DNA of 31,342 nucleotides from a virus. The position numbers were made by a program, and so were the translations under genes. Shown piece after piece: positions 25,201-31,342 of this stretch (within the stretch, counting starts at the first letter, position 1; every line of letters starts with the position of its first letter). The stretch lies in the IMG/VR virus record IMGVR_UViG_3300027734_000218, positions 1-31,342 of that record; one strand, given 5' to 3'. Under the pieces are notes generated by a model. That model was not told the origin of the DNA. It ran no database searches and saw only the letters and a program-made list of their open reading frames with translations.

Positions 25201-26981
25201 GCTTGACAATCAGGGTAAGTAATCATTGGTAATCTAATTGTATAATCTTTTTTATCACAACTAATACCTAACGAACGACAAATCCATCTAAATAGGTATA
25301 CTTTAATAATTGGTATTCTTATACCGCAAATCCAACAAAGAGCTTGTATTACTAAGTTATAAAGATATATTAAAATATGTGCAATTGTTAATACAATTAA
25401 GGCAACAGGTTGTATTACAGTAAAGATTATTGAGAATAGGAAAAATAAAAAGTCAAAATTTCTAAACCCATCATTAACGGGAAATTTATTAACTGAATCT
25501 TCACAATCTTGGCTATCAATTTCTTTAATACCAATAAATTTACCAGGAGCAGGACCAAATATTCCTCCACCTTTTTTATATTGGTCAATTAATGAAGATA
25601 CCGTATAAACTCTATTATATTGAAACTCATAAAAAGTATCCTCACAATCAATTATTTCGTTAAGTCTGTTAATTCTATTTTGTCCTGTAAAACCATTAGT
25701 ATACCCACTCCAAGCCAGTCCAAAATAATAAGAACTTTGTTGTTGTTTACCTCTTGCGGTTGTAGGGAATGAGTATGTTGTCGGGTCTGAACCTGGTGTT
25801 GTCCATCCATACTCTTTAACATTTGGAACTAAATAATATGCTCGTCTTGTTTGTAACGTTAAATCATTTGGTTGTGTCCACTTAACTTTAAAACGGTATT
25901 TCCCTTTTGTTGGTATACCAATAGTTGGGTCATTAGATAAAACTTTTTCACCAAATTCATTAGTTATAAAATAATCTAAGTTCATTGGTAACTCTATTAA
26001 CCATGTTCCATTTCCATCAATAACATTACCCGATTGTTCTAAGTCATATTGTTCTAATACAGGATTGCCATCACTATCTTGTTGTATGGTTTGTCTTAAT
26101 GCTAATATTTGACCAGGAGCGGTAGTTAACCCACATAAGTTACCCATATCATCTCTTGGTCTACCATTCGCTCTTAATCGATAACTATCGGGAGCCGAAA
26201 ACATCGACCCCATAAAAACTGACGTAGGTTGTATATCTACATTAGCGTCGTCTCTTAAGTCAAAGTCAACTCTGTTTACTGCAATTTGGCAAATGGTTGG
26301 GTCTCCCCATAATGGAGAAATTTCGGCTTGTTTAGTTAAACTAATAATTTGAGGTAATGAAGTTAAATCAGTTGATGACCTAAATTTACTACCCGCAACT
26401 TGAGCTTCTGTCGCAAGTCCCATTCTAATCAAGTCTTGAGGTGTTAGAGAAAAATCCCCAATATCTGATAGGTCAACATCCATCACTATAGTTTGTTCCC
26501 CTAACGGAACTCCCATAATCATGTAGTCACCACTTTCATTAGTTTTGGCTGTGAACTTATAGTAAGTATCGTAAATTTCAACTGCTGTTAACCCTGTTAA
26601 GGCATCCAATCTTGTTGGAAGGGTTCCTGTCGCTGCGTGTTTTGAATAAGATTTTTCGTAAGGTAATAAATTGTATCTGTAACCATCATCATTTTTATCT
26701 GTTGGTGATTTGTATGGATAGATGCTAGAAATGATAGGGTTCGATTCATCTACTGTCTTAATTGGGATGAATACAGATACTCTGGCGTTAGGAATACCAA
26801 ATCCATTATTTGCCGTAATCCTACCAACTAATACACCATACTCCGAACAACTTCTTGTATAGATGTTGGATTGCTGTATTTTTAACGATAAGATTTCTAA
26901 AAACTCAAATTCTTGGTCTATTTGAACATTAATAGTTTTATTAACACCAAGTTCGGTTTTAATACGATATGATTCAGCCAT
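22200..26981 (-). CDS. Large baseplate/tail structural protein with hydrophobic Cys-rich insert (1593 aa)
   Basis: Residues about 49-175 form a carboxypeptidase-regulatory-like (CarboxypepD_reg) beta domain: GVLVGRITANNGFGIPNARV at the start and NESGDYMIMGVPLGEQTIVM at the end. Residues about 508-565 are strongly hydrophobic (FLFFLFSIIFTVIQPVALIV, then LTIAHILIYLYNLVIQAL) and look like two to three membrane-spanning or buried helices. They are followed by a cysteine cluster (CWIC, WIC, SC, DCQACEC) ending near residue 595. Another Cys-containing stretch lies near residues 1180-1215 (DCYQGFGDNF, EGGCYMFM). The C-terminus (FQFYFGVVKGQSALDRFKTK) is soluble-looking. The gene directly follows the gp6-like wedge gene and starts 9 nt after a 19-nt element repeated before the 302-aa gene. 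It is inferred to be a baseplate or tail-tip component; what the hydrophobic insert does is unclear. Confidence 0.8.
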   Translation of the reverse strand: MAESYRIKTELGVNKTINVQIDQEFEFLEILSLKIQQSNIYTRSCSEYGVLVGRITANNGFGIPNARVSVFIPIKTVDESNPIISSIYPYKSPTDKNDDGYRYNLLPYEKSYSKHAATGTLPTRLDALTGLTAVEIYDTYYKFTAKTNESGDYMIMGVPLGEQTIVMDVDLSDIGDFSLTPQDLIRMGLATEAQVAGSKFRSSTDLTSLPQIISLTKQAEISPLWGDPTICQIAVNRVDFDLRDDANVDIQPTSVFMGSMFSAPDSYRLRANGRPRDDMGNLCGLTTAPGQILALRQTIQQDSDGNPVLEQYDLEQSGNVIDGNGTWLIELPMNLDYFITNEFGEKVLSNDPTIGIPTKGKYRFKVKWTQPNDLTLQTRRAYYLVPNVKEYGWTTPGSDPTTYSFPTTARGKQQQSSYYFGLAWSGYTNGFTGQNRINRLNEIIDCEDTFYEFQYNRVYTVSSLIDQYKKGGGIFGPAPGKFIGIKEIDSQDCEDSVNKFPVNDGFRNFDFLFFLFSIIFTVIQPVALIVLTIAHILIYLYNLVIQALCWICGIRIPIIKVYLFRWICRSLGISCDKKDYTIRLPMITYPDCQACECAQDLKTSRNAGQSNTGSGVLSYVSSPDSYYDGLASSYFSGDTDNGDTWSTLFSQSFAGLALTSVIADTSRYKLPFSQQLDIPSGGPRFVNSFDLPIGERINIFNQRDSYFSNINKIKVTFAKDSNAGKYHYDNTITVLCQEQFAAGDLLTFVDLTGTTDTNYLYSALTANGIITGISGETYNGSGATTIDVSYATTQLSNVVTPVRYNLPYGSEETNYRFPADVEYYQVITAITVSDAAKIWNTGTTQSFGNVLNTPMVSIPWKPFVGGLWYVDGAPISFNAFNYFADANQQYILVLQRGVDPYSPKYVNEYSLGTLFGTTEFDTNWTVTASTRVNIPIQKLTSSSISVQSYNQTDMFYQSYFFKPGTTTSAVAGQSFTGFTTTNTAYYGSLDASTSPLPIGSTLSGSSPRKLISISANGFYYINASSIKYDNSEDLSGGAIMKCTIPSSSFISSNYDIVFNYFYSTKTFFSNNPLMLINNDTLNVLRTDRLPSSDGLDGSSFTYNPALLQQNNNFSIYLINTDSEDITSNAFSTGAQTVTPDLEGLPNSIKVLESFNCESMVGLDCYQGFGDNFTINQQCTTADAVEGGCYMFMRRPLKDLFKDLGNFGEWGFRFRFFYGLCRGVLSQSFMNNWINGSLYAFPLQVNTYYDSKNKPEYPDFADDVAYFNMDSNNFYYRSSPWNDSSNKFVGKRTGNPGGVNDLNLLYPTTIVNLGMKDYFYSEITFDPSTKGYIMPNIDSTSYGDTSDLVNLFVISRITDEGFLANIIPLGDNSIDQLFSRPSKRIDGDLAQLMSINSEIGNVNFSPEYYEIRPGAINPTTILGTSEDPIMAVWYSSTTQDLQTKDYLTPGRIDFRGTNNNGYFPFAYGVKSQLVPFYQWKLDPGSSTIFGNQKNNWATTPSDIIQNNYQSLDRAATNTKYYLNGTSTANDLTARGYIYSVDGDVTNYPTVGGRYISTPQKSTRFLVGAPFQFYFGVVKGQSALDRFKTKYSIDE

Positions 26982-26990
26982 GTATTACCT

Positions 26991-27009
26991 TTAATTTATA
27001 AATAGTTTA
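26991..27009 (-). promoter_or_regulatory. Candidate late promoter/leader element, copy 1
   Basis: The minus-strand sequence TAAACTATTTATAAATTAA lies 9 nt before the ATG of the 1593-aa gene. The identical 19-nt string occurs before the 302-aa gene. It contains the A/T-rich core TATTTATA, the reverse complement of the T4 late core TATAAATA. A promoter role is inferred from identity and position only. Confidence 0.5.
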
Positions 27010-27076
27010 TGTGTTATTTTTAAAGTACTAACACACTCTATTAAATTATAAACTAAACGATTTGAGAATAAACCTA

Positions 27077-28915
27077 TTACGAGAAGGTAACTGATTGGAA
27101 GTTCTTAACTGAAACGGTGATATCTTTATTTGGATAACGAATTTGGTAAACCTGTGATGGTTGTGCAAATATTGTATCGTCAACAGGTGCAATTTCTTTT
27201 GTTTCAGGATTTGAATATTGCATTGAAGTTTCAGCAGATGAATATTGTCCACCAACATTATTATAAACGTTAAGTCCCGCAACAGTTAATACACCATTTT
27301 GATTTTGAACAATACTTCTAATCTCAGATAGATAAACATTTTGTCCAAGTTGTCTTACTTGTGGGTTAAAATATGCCGAAACTTTATCAACAACATCTGA
27401 TATAATTTGACCAGAATTTTGAGCAGAATCTAAAACAATCTGAATATCAATACTAAGGTCAATAACCTCAGCCGTTAAGATTGAAATGTAATCGTTTATC
27501 ATTCTATAGTTAGATAAGTATGTTGCAACGTTCTGTCTTAAAGTGTCAGACACAATGTTTGTTAACTTACCCGAAGTATCATAAGATAATAATTGGATTA
27601 AAATTTTGTTGTTGTTTTCAGTGATGGAAACCTTTGCAGGTGCCCCAAACTCTGATGGCATGTTTCTAATGATTGCCTCATAATCTTGTACAGTAACCGC
27701 TCTTTTTTGAGCTGCGAAATTAAACGAAACATAGTTTCTAATTTCTTCTAATGAAGGTAATCCCGCCCCACCAATAGCGGCAGTCACGTTATTACATCTT
27801 AATGAGTTAACAACGGCCGAGTTAGTTAATTCTGAAGGACCGTTAACGTAGAATGAAACAGTACCAATTTGGTTAATAACGTTTGTACCTAAATTTGTCG
27901 CTAAACCTCCCCCAACTCTATATTGAACAAATAATGTTGAATTAGGAGTTAATGCTGAACCTAACGAAAAGTTGTTAGAGTATCTTTGTAGGTCTAATGT
28001 TGTTCCTAAAGTTGTAAATTGATTTAACGCATCTTGAGCGGTATTAGTACCGCCACCAAAAGTTAATTTTTTAAATCCTTCAGGAGTATACTCACTAATA
28101 AATCTATTTTGTGTTTGGATATATCTTCCAACTTTAATACCTGGCTGGTCTGAAACTTTTGTAGGGTCTTCAACAAATACTCTATCTTCAGCTAATGCAT
28201 CTACTTGGTACCATTTGTTTGGTACCCCTAAAAATTCTGCCGCGGTTGGTAAGTTGGTATATTCTGTTCCGTCTTTCAACAAAACACTTGTAATACCTAA
28301 CACATTCTTTTCAGGTAAAAATAACTCAAAGAAAGGTTTAACATCGTTTGGTCCAATAACTCTCTTGAATACTTTAGTTATACCATTAACAACAAGTTCT
28401 CTTTTTGTAATCGTATAGTTAATTAAAACGTTATTAGCGTTGAAGTTAGGTATCTTTAATCTATTTGGAAATCCTTGGGCGTTATATGGTGACGTAAAAT
28501 CAATATCATAAATGTTTTCAAAAACAATTCCAGCACCTGTTACTTGGGACCCTCTTGTTAGGGTTCCTAAGTATCTTTCGTCTTCTTTGTCTCCAAAAGC
28601 TGGTACTGTGATTGAAAAATCAACTAAAGCAACTGAAGGTCTTTGACCTGGCAATTTTAAACCATAAGTTCTTGCAATGTTATAAATTGAAGACCTTTGT
28701 TGAGCGTATTGAAGGACCGTCTCTTGAATACTTCTATCAATGTGATAGTGTAAGTTATCTGCAACCGCAGCATTTAAATCTAAGAATACTGAGAATACGG
28801 AAGCATCATTAAAATCCTGTATTAGTTCAGGGTAATATGTTCTTACATAATTTAATAACTCAGTTCTTATTCCTTGATAGTCTCTGGTTGTGTATGATAT
28901 TTTACGATTTGCCAT
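27077..28915 (-). CDS. Baseplate wedge protein, gp6/J-like (612 aa)
   Basis: The N-terminus (SYTTRDYQGIRTELLNYVRT, then YYPELIQDFNDASVFSVFLD) is the standard opening of T4 gp6-type and J-like baseplate proteins. It is followed by ADNLHYHIDRSIQETVL and an R-x-x-x-Y-N-I-A-R-T-Y-G-L motif. The central part includes EEIRNYVSFNFAAQKRAVTV with the QDYEAIIR motif, also characteristic of baseplate J/gp6 proteins. In contractile-tailed phages this protein forms the inner baseplate ring around the hub and pairs with the gp25-like protein. That gene lies immediately upstream here, with a 5-bp gap. Length is close to that of T4 gp6. This is a confident family call; the exact T4 equivalence rests on motif and synteny. 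Confidence 0.9.
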   Translation of the reverse strand: MANRKISYTTRDYQGIRTELLNYVRTYYPELIQDFNDASVFSVFLDLNAAVADNLHYHIDRSIQETVLQYAQQRSSIYNIARTYGLKLPGQRPSVALVDFSITVPAFGDKEDERYLGTLTRGSQVTGAGIVFENIYDIDFTSPYNAQGFPNRLKIPNFNANNVLINYTITKRELVVNGITKVFKRVIGPNDVKPFFELFLPEKNVLGITSVLLKDGTEYTNLPTAAEFLGVPNKWYQVDALAEDRVFVEDPTKVSDQPGIKVGRYIQTQNRFISEYTPEGFKKLTFGGGTNTAQDALNQFTTLGTTLDLQRYSNNFSLGSALTPNSTLFVQYRVGGGLATNLGTNVINQIGTVSFYVNGPSELTNSAVVNSLRCNNVTAAIGGAGLPSLEEIRNYVSFNFAAQKRAVTVQDYEAIIRNMPSEFGAPAKVSITENNNKILIQLLSYDTSGKLTNIVSDTLRQNVATYLSNYRMINDYISILTAEVIDLSIDIQIVLDSAQNSGQIISDVVDKVSAYFNPQVRQLGQNVYLSEIRSIVQNQNGVLTVAGLNVYNNVGGQYSSAETSMQYSNPETKEIAPVDDTIFAQPSQVYQIRYPNKDITVSVKNFQSVTFS

Positions 28916-28920
28916 TTATA

Positions 28921-29391
28921 TTAAATATTGATAATAACAAAATCACTCTGCGAATAAGTGTTTTTATCTGTTGAGTAGTCTATTTTAACCTTTGCTGTGT
29001 AATCCGAAGTTCCTTTTCCTGGAAATCTATATATTGGAGATTCACTTGTTCCCGCTAAATTTTGACCTGTTGCAATGTCAACTTCCTCTTGTGGGTCAGC
29101 AGGAGTGATTGTTATATTATTCAACAATAGATTAGGCATAAAAGTTCCTACCGCATCTCTTATGTCAGATTCGATTGCGTCGAATGTAAGTCCGTCAAAC
29201 GGTTCAAATACAAATTCGTATAATCTTGTTCCAAAAGTAGGTAGAAAATATCTTGAACCCTTTCTTGTTAACAAAAGATGAATCAAATCCGCTTTAATTT
29301 CCTGTGCCTCAAATTGAGTAAGTTGCAAATAATCTCCCCTACTAGAATCTCTAAAAGGAAAATTAATACCATATGTTGTACCTTCAGCCAT
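28921..29391 (-). CDS. gp25-like baseplate wedge protein (GPW/gp25 family)
   Basis: This 156-residue protein has the compact gp25 layout: INFPFRDSSRGDYLQLT near the N-terminus, a helix (EAQEIKADLIHLLLT), then KGSRYFLPTFGTRLYEFVFE, the family's signature of a Gly-Ser-Arg turn followed by an F-G-T-R-L-[YLF] strand. The protein ends in a charged beta strand region. Known members sit in the baseplate wedge and help start sheath assembly. The lysozyme-like name of the family does not imply activity. It is placed directly before the gp6-like gene, the common order in contractile tails. A conserved A/T element lies about 30 nt upstream. No Shine-Dalgarno motif is visible. Confidence 0.92.
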   Translation of the reverse strand: MAEGTTYGINFPFRDSSRGDYLQLTQFEAQEIKADLIHLLLTRKGSRYFLPTFGTRLYEFVFEPFDGLTFDAIESDIRDAVGTFMPNLLLNNITITPADPQEEVDIATGQNLAGTSESPIYRFPGKGTSDYTAKVKIDYSTDKNTYSQSDFVIINI

Positions 29392-29420
29392 AACTATAAA
29401 TATAATGTCCTGATTTTTCC

Positions 29421-29430
29421 TTATAAATAG
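29421..29430 (-). promoter_or_regulatory. Candidate promoter element before gp25-like gene
   Basis: The minus strand reads CTATTTATAA, the core of the 19-nt element found before two other genes, 29 nt upstream of the gp25-like start. It follows the nrdA terminator, where a new transcript would be expected to start. Confidence 0.4.
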
Positions 29431-29435
29431 ATTAA

Positions 29436-29471
29436 AATAAATAATCCCGATGTTAGTCGGGATTATTTATT
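29436..29471 (-). terminator. Intrinsic terminator after nrdA
   Basis: A perfect 15-bp inverted repeat with a 6-nt loop lies just after the nrdA stop codon. The arms are 29436-29450 (AATAAATAATCCCGA) and 29457-29471, with a CCCGA/TCGGG core. On the minus strand the hairpin is followed by TTTTAATC. It separates the nucleotide-metabolism unit from the tail genes. The surrounding arms are A/T-rich, so it could also act from the other strand. Confidence 0.82.
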
Positions 29472-29474
29472 GTA

Positions 29475-31342
29475 TTAAGATGAACAACCGAAACACTCGA
29501 TTTCGATTCCTTCTGGTTTTGGTGGTAAGTTCATATCACTATAATCCACTTTAGGAACCTCAACCATAGGTTTTGATTTCTGTATTTTTGATACATCAAC
29601 CGCTAAGTGTTTAGCTCCTGTTGAAATTGCTTTAGTTCTAACATAGTAACATAAAGTCTTTAATCCTTTCTCCCATGAGTGGAAGTGTGATGAAGTAATT
29701 TTAGACAATGTTGGATTACTCATATAAATGTTCATTGATTGTGATTGGTCAATAAACGGAGCTCTGTCCGCCGCCATGTCAATCAATTCTCTTTGAGAGA
29801 TTTCCCAAATTGTTTTATATTTTGGAATCAAGTGTTCAATTCTCTTAACTTTTTTATTGTAGTTTCTGTCTTCAGGGTCAAGGTATTGGTTAAAGTTAAT
29901 GTTTTGGATAGAACCTTCATTCATGATTATTTCGTTTTTCAAGTCTTCACACCATACCCCAATTTTCTCGAAGTCGTTAATTAAGTACTTGTTTACAATC
30001 ATGATTTCACCTCCAACAACTCTTCTGTTAAATAATGCAGAGTGAGCTGGTTCTGTCATTTCAAATGAACCTGTGATTTTAGCTGAAGATGCAACTGGCA
30101 TCTGAGCCGTAAATAAAGAGTTACACACTCCGTATTCTTTAACGTCTTTTTTCAAGGTCTCCCAATCTAAAAATAATTCAGATTCGTTTAATCCCCACAT
30201 ATCAAATTGGAATACTCCTTTTGACATTGGTGACCCTTTAAAGAATTTGTATGGTTCTCTAACACCTCTCTTACACAAGTCATTACTTTCAGTAATAGCC
30301 GCGAAGTAGATAGCTTCGAATATGTTTTTATTTAAAACTTTAGCCTCTTCAGATGTGAAGATGTAATCCATCAAATAGAATACGTCAGCAAGTCCTTGAG
30401 TTCCGATAGCAATCGCTCTTTGTTCAAGTCCTCCTTTTAAACCTTTTTCAGTTGAGTAGTTATTCTTGTCGATTACATTGTTCAACGCTCTTACCGCTCT
30501 TCTAACTTCTTCAATCAATAACTTATAATCAAACTTACCATCAACGATAAAATTTTTCAATACGATAGAAGATAACGTACAGATTGCAGTTGTCTCTTCA
30601 TCAGTGTATTGGTAAATCTCGTTACACAAGTTTGATTGTTTAATCACACCGATATTTTGGTGGTTAGTTTTCTTGTTAGCACTATCTTTAGCACATAAAT
30701 AAGGAACACCAGTCTCAACTTGAGATTCAATAATTTTAGACCAAATGTCTTGCGCCTTCACTTTTCTACCAATACCAACGTTAATCGCCTTTTGATAGTT
30801 TTCTTCGTATTCATCACCATAACATTCTTGTAATGGTTTGATACCCGCTTTAATAATTTCATTAGGACAGAATAAGTACCAATCTTCATTGTTCTTAACC
30901 GCTCTCATAAAGTTATCAGGAATCCATAATGCGGTGAATAAATCTCTCGCTCTCAATTCCTCAGCACCTGTGTTCTTTTTAATTTCTAACAAGTCCATGA
31001 TATCTCTGTGCCATGGTTCTAAATAGATAGCCGCACTTCCAGGTCTTCTTCCTTGTTGGTTAAAGAATCTTAATGACTCGTTAACAATTTTTAAGTATTT
31101 CAACAATCCACCTGCAAATCCACCTGATGATTTAATACGACTTTCTTTACTACGGATGTTAGACATTGATAGTCCAATTCCCGCAGCGTCTGAAGAATAC
31201 GTTGAGATATCATTCAAGGTTTTCAATAGACCTTCTCTCGAGTCAGAGTTGTTGTAATGTAACACACAAGAAGCTAATTGAGGTACTCTTGTACCCGCAT
31301 TAATCATAATAGGTGTTGCCTTTGATATACGTTGGTTTGATA
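29475..31342 (-). CDS. nrdA: Ribonucleoside-diphosphate reductase large subunit (class I), partial (N-terminus beyond right edge)
   Basis: The frame continues to the right edge of the window: SNQRISKATPIM precedes the internal Met often taken as a start, and ATPIMINAGT matches the family's TPM-x-N-AGT region. The gene is therefore 5'-truncated, with about 621 residues present. Catalytic features are visible: the first active-site Cys (QLASCVL), the N-x-C-x-E radical-site motif (SNLCNEIY), the partner Cys (ICTLSSIV), a GTQGLADVFYLMD loop, and a C-terminal CFGCSS redox tail. It reduces ribonucleotides to deoxyribonucleotides with a small radical-generating subunit not in this window. The N-terminal allosteric domain is not visible. 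It ends 83 bp before the gp25-like gene, with a terminator between them, so it belongs to a different transcription unit from the tail genes. Phage-encoded nrdA supplies nucleotides for replication. Confidence 0.95.
   Translation of the reverse strand, partial: SNQRISKATPIMINAGTRVPQLASCVLHYNNSDSREGLLKTLNDISTYSSDAAGIGLSMSNIRSKESRIKSSGGFAGGLLKYLKIVNESLRFFNQQGRRPGSAAIYLEPWHRDIMDLLEIKKNTGAEELRARDLFTALWIPDNFMRAVKNNEDWYLFCPNEIIKAGIKPLQECYGDEYEENYQKAINVGIGRKVKAQDIWSKIIESQVETGVPYLCAKDSANKKTNHQNIGVIKQSNLCNEIYQYTDEETTAICTLSSIVLKNFIVDGKFDYKLLIEEVRRAVRALNNVIDKNNYSTEKGLKGGLEQRAIAIGTQGLADVFYLMDYIFTSEEAKVLNKNIFEAIYFAAITESNDLCKRGVREPYKFFKGSPMSKGVFQFDMWGLNESELFLDWETLKKDVKEYGVCNSLFTAQMPVASSAKITGSFEMTEPAHSALFNRRVVGGEIMIVNKYLINDFEKIGVWCEDLKNEIIMNEGSIQNINFNQYLDPEDRNYNKKVKRIEHLIPKYKTIWEISQRELIDMAADRAPFIDQSQSMNIYMSNPTLSKITSSHFHSWEKGLKTLCYYVRTKAISTGAKHLAVDVSKIQKSKPMVEVPKVDYSDMNLPPKPEGIEIECFGCSS

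Noticed and set aside
27010-27035. Possible terminator hairpin (7-bp stem TGTGTTA/TAACACA, 12-nt loop) after the gp6-like gene
   Set aside because: The stem is short and A/T-rich, the loop is large, and no U-run follows. It is too weak to call.
29475-31307. nrdA starting at the internal ATG at 31307
   Set aside because: The upstream codons continue the conserved TPM-x-N-AGT region without a stop up to the window edge, so the gene is truncated by the window rather than starting there.

Overview
The window looks like the tail/baseplate late-gene cluster of a large myovirus-like bacteriophage. Every gene I can support lies on the minus strand. They are tightly packed, with 1-nt TAATG overlaps, a 4-nt ATGA overlap or gaps below 100 bp. 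A gp25-like baseplate wedge protein followed by a gp6/J-like wedge protein identifies a contractile tail. The host is probably a member of the Bacteroidota (inference): the DNA is AT-rich, starts mostly lack a clear Shine-Dalgarno sequence, and one tail gene carries seven SprB-type repeats, a family known from Bacteroidota gliding adhesins.

Layout in the direction of transcription (right to left): (1) 3' end of a class I ribonucleotide reductase large subunit (29475 to the right edge), closed by a strong terminator hairpin. (2) gp25-like and gp6-like baseplate genes. (3) A 1593-aa structural protein with a carboxypeptidase-regulatory-like N-terminus and an unexpected hydrophobic, cysteine-rich middle. 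(4) Five further structural genes (571, about 274, 363, 302 and 995 aa). The 363-aa product has a PKD-like module, and the 995-aa product has a region resembling tail protein gpI. (5) A 710-aa protein with seven SprB-like repeats and a short Cys-rich protein. (6) A 539-aa protein with a Thr/Pro stalk of about 270 residues. (7) Two adjacent giant collagen-like (Gly-X-Y) fibre genes. One is complete (1803 aa). The other has at least 1650 codons in the window and runs off the left edge; its true frame is open from 4952 to base 1.

Gene order suggests that the right half builds the baseplate and the left half builds host-contact fibres and decorations. The fibres use three different stalk types side by side: Gly-X-Y collagen-like, Thr/Pro-rich, and Ig-like SprB/PKD. 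The collagen-like tracts contain almost no proline, show 63-, 81- and 324-bp tandem duplications, and are interrupted by small globular islands, one resembling a carbohydrate-binding module. In the partial fibre, Ala increasingly replaces Gly toward the C-terminal side. An identical 19-nt element sits just upstream of two of the genes and is a candidate late-promoter or leader element.

Long open frames on the plus strand in 1-9700, and several minus-strand Gln/Val-rich frames, are shadows of the Gly-X-Y repeat and are left out. No RNA genes, CRISPR arrays or insertion sequences were seen. There is no gene-free stretch longer than 100 bp.
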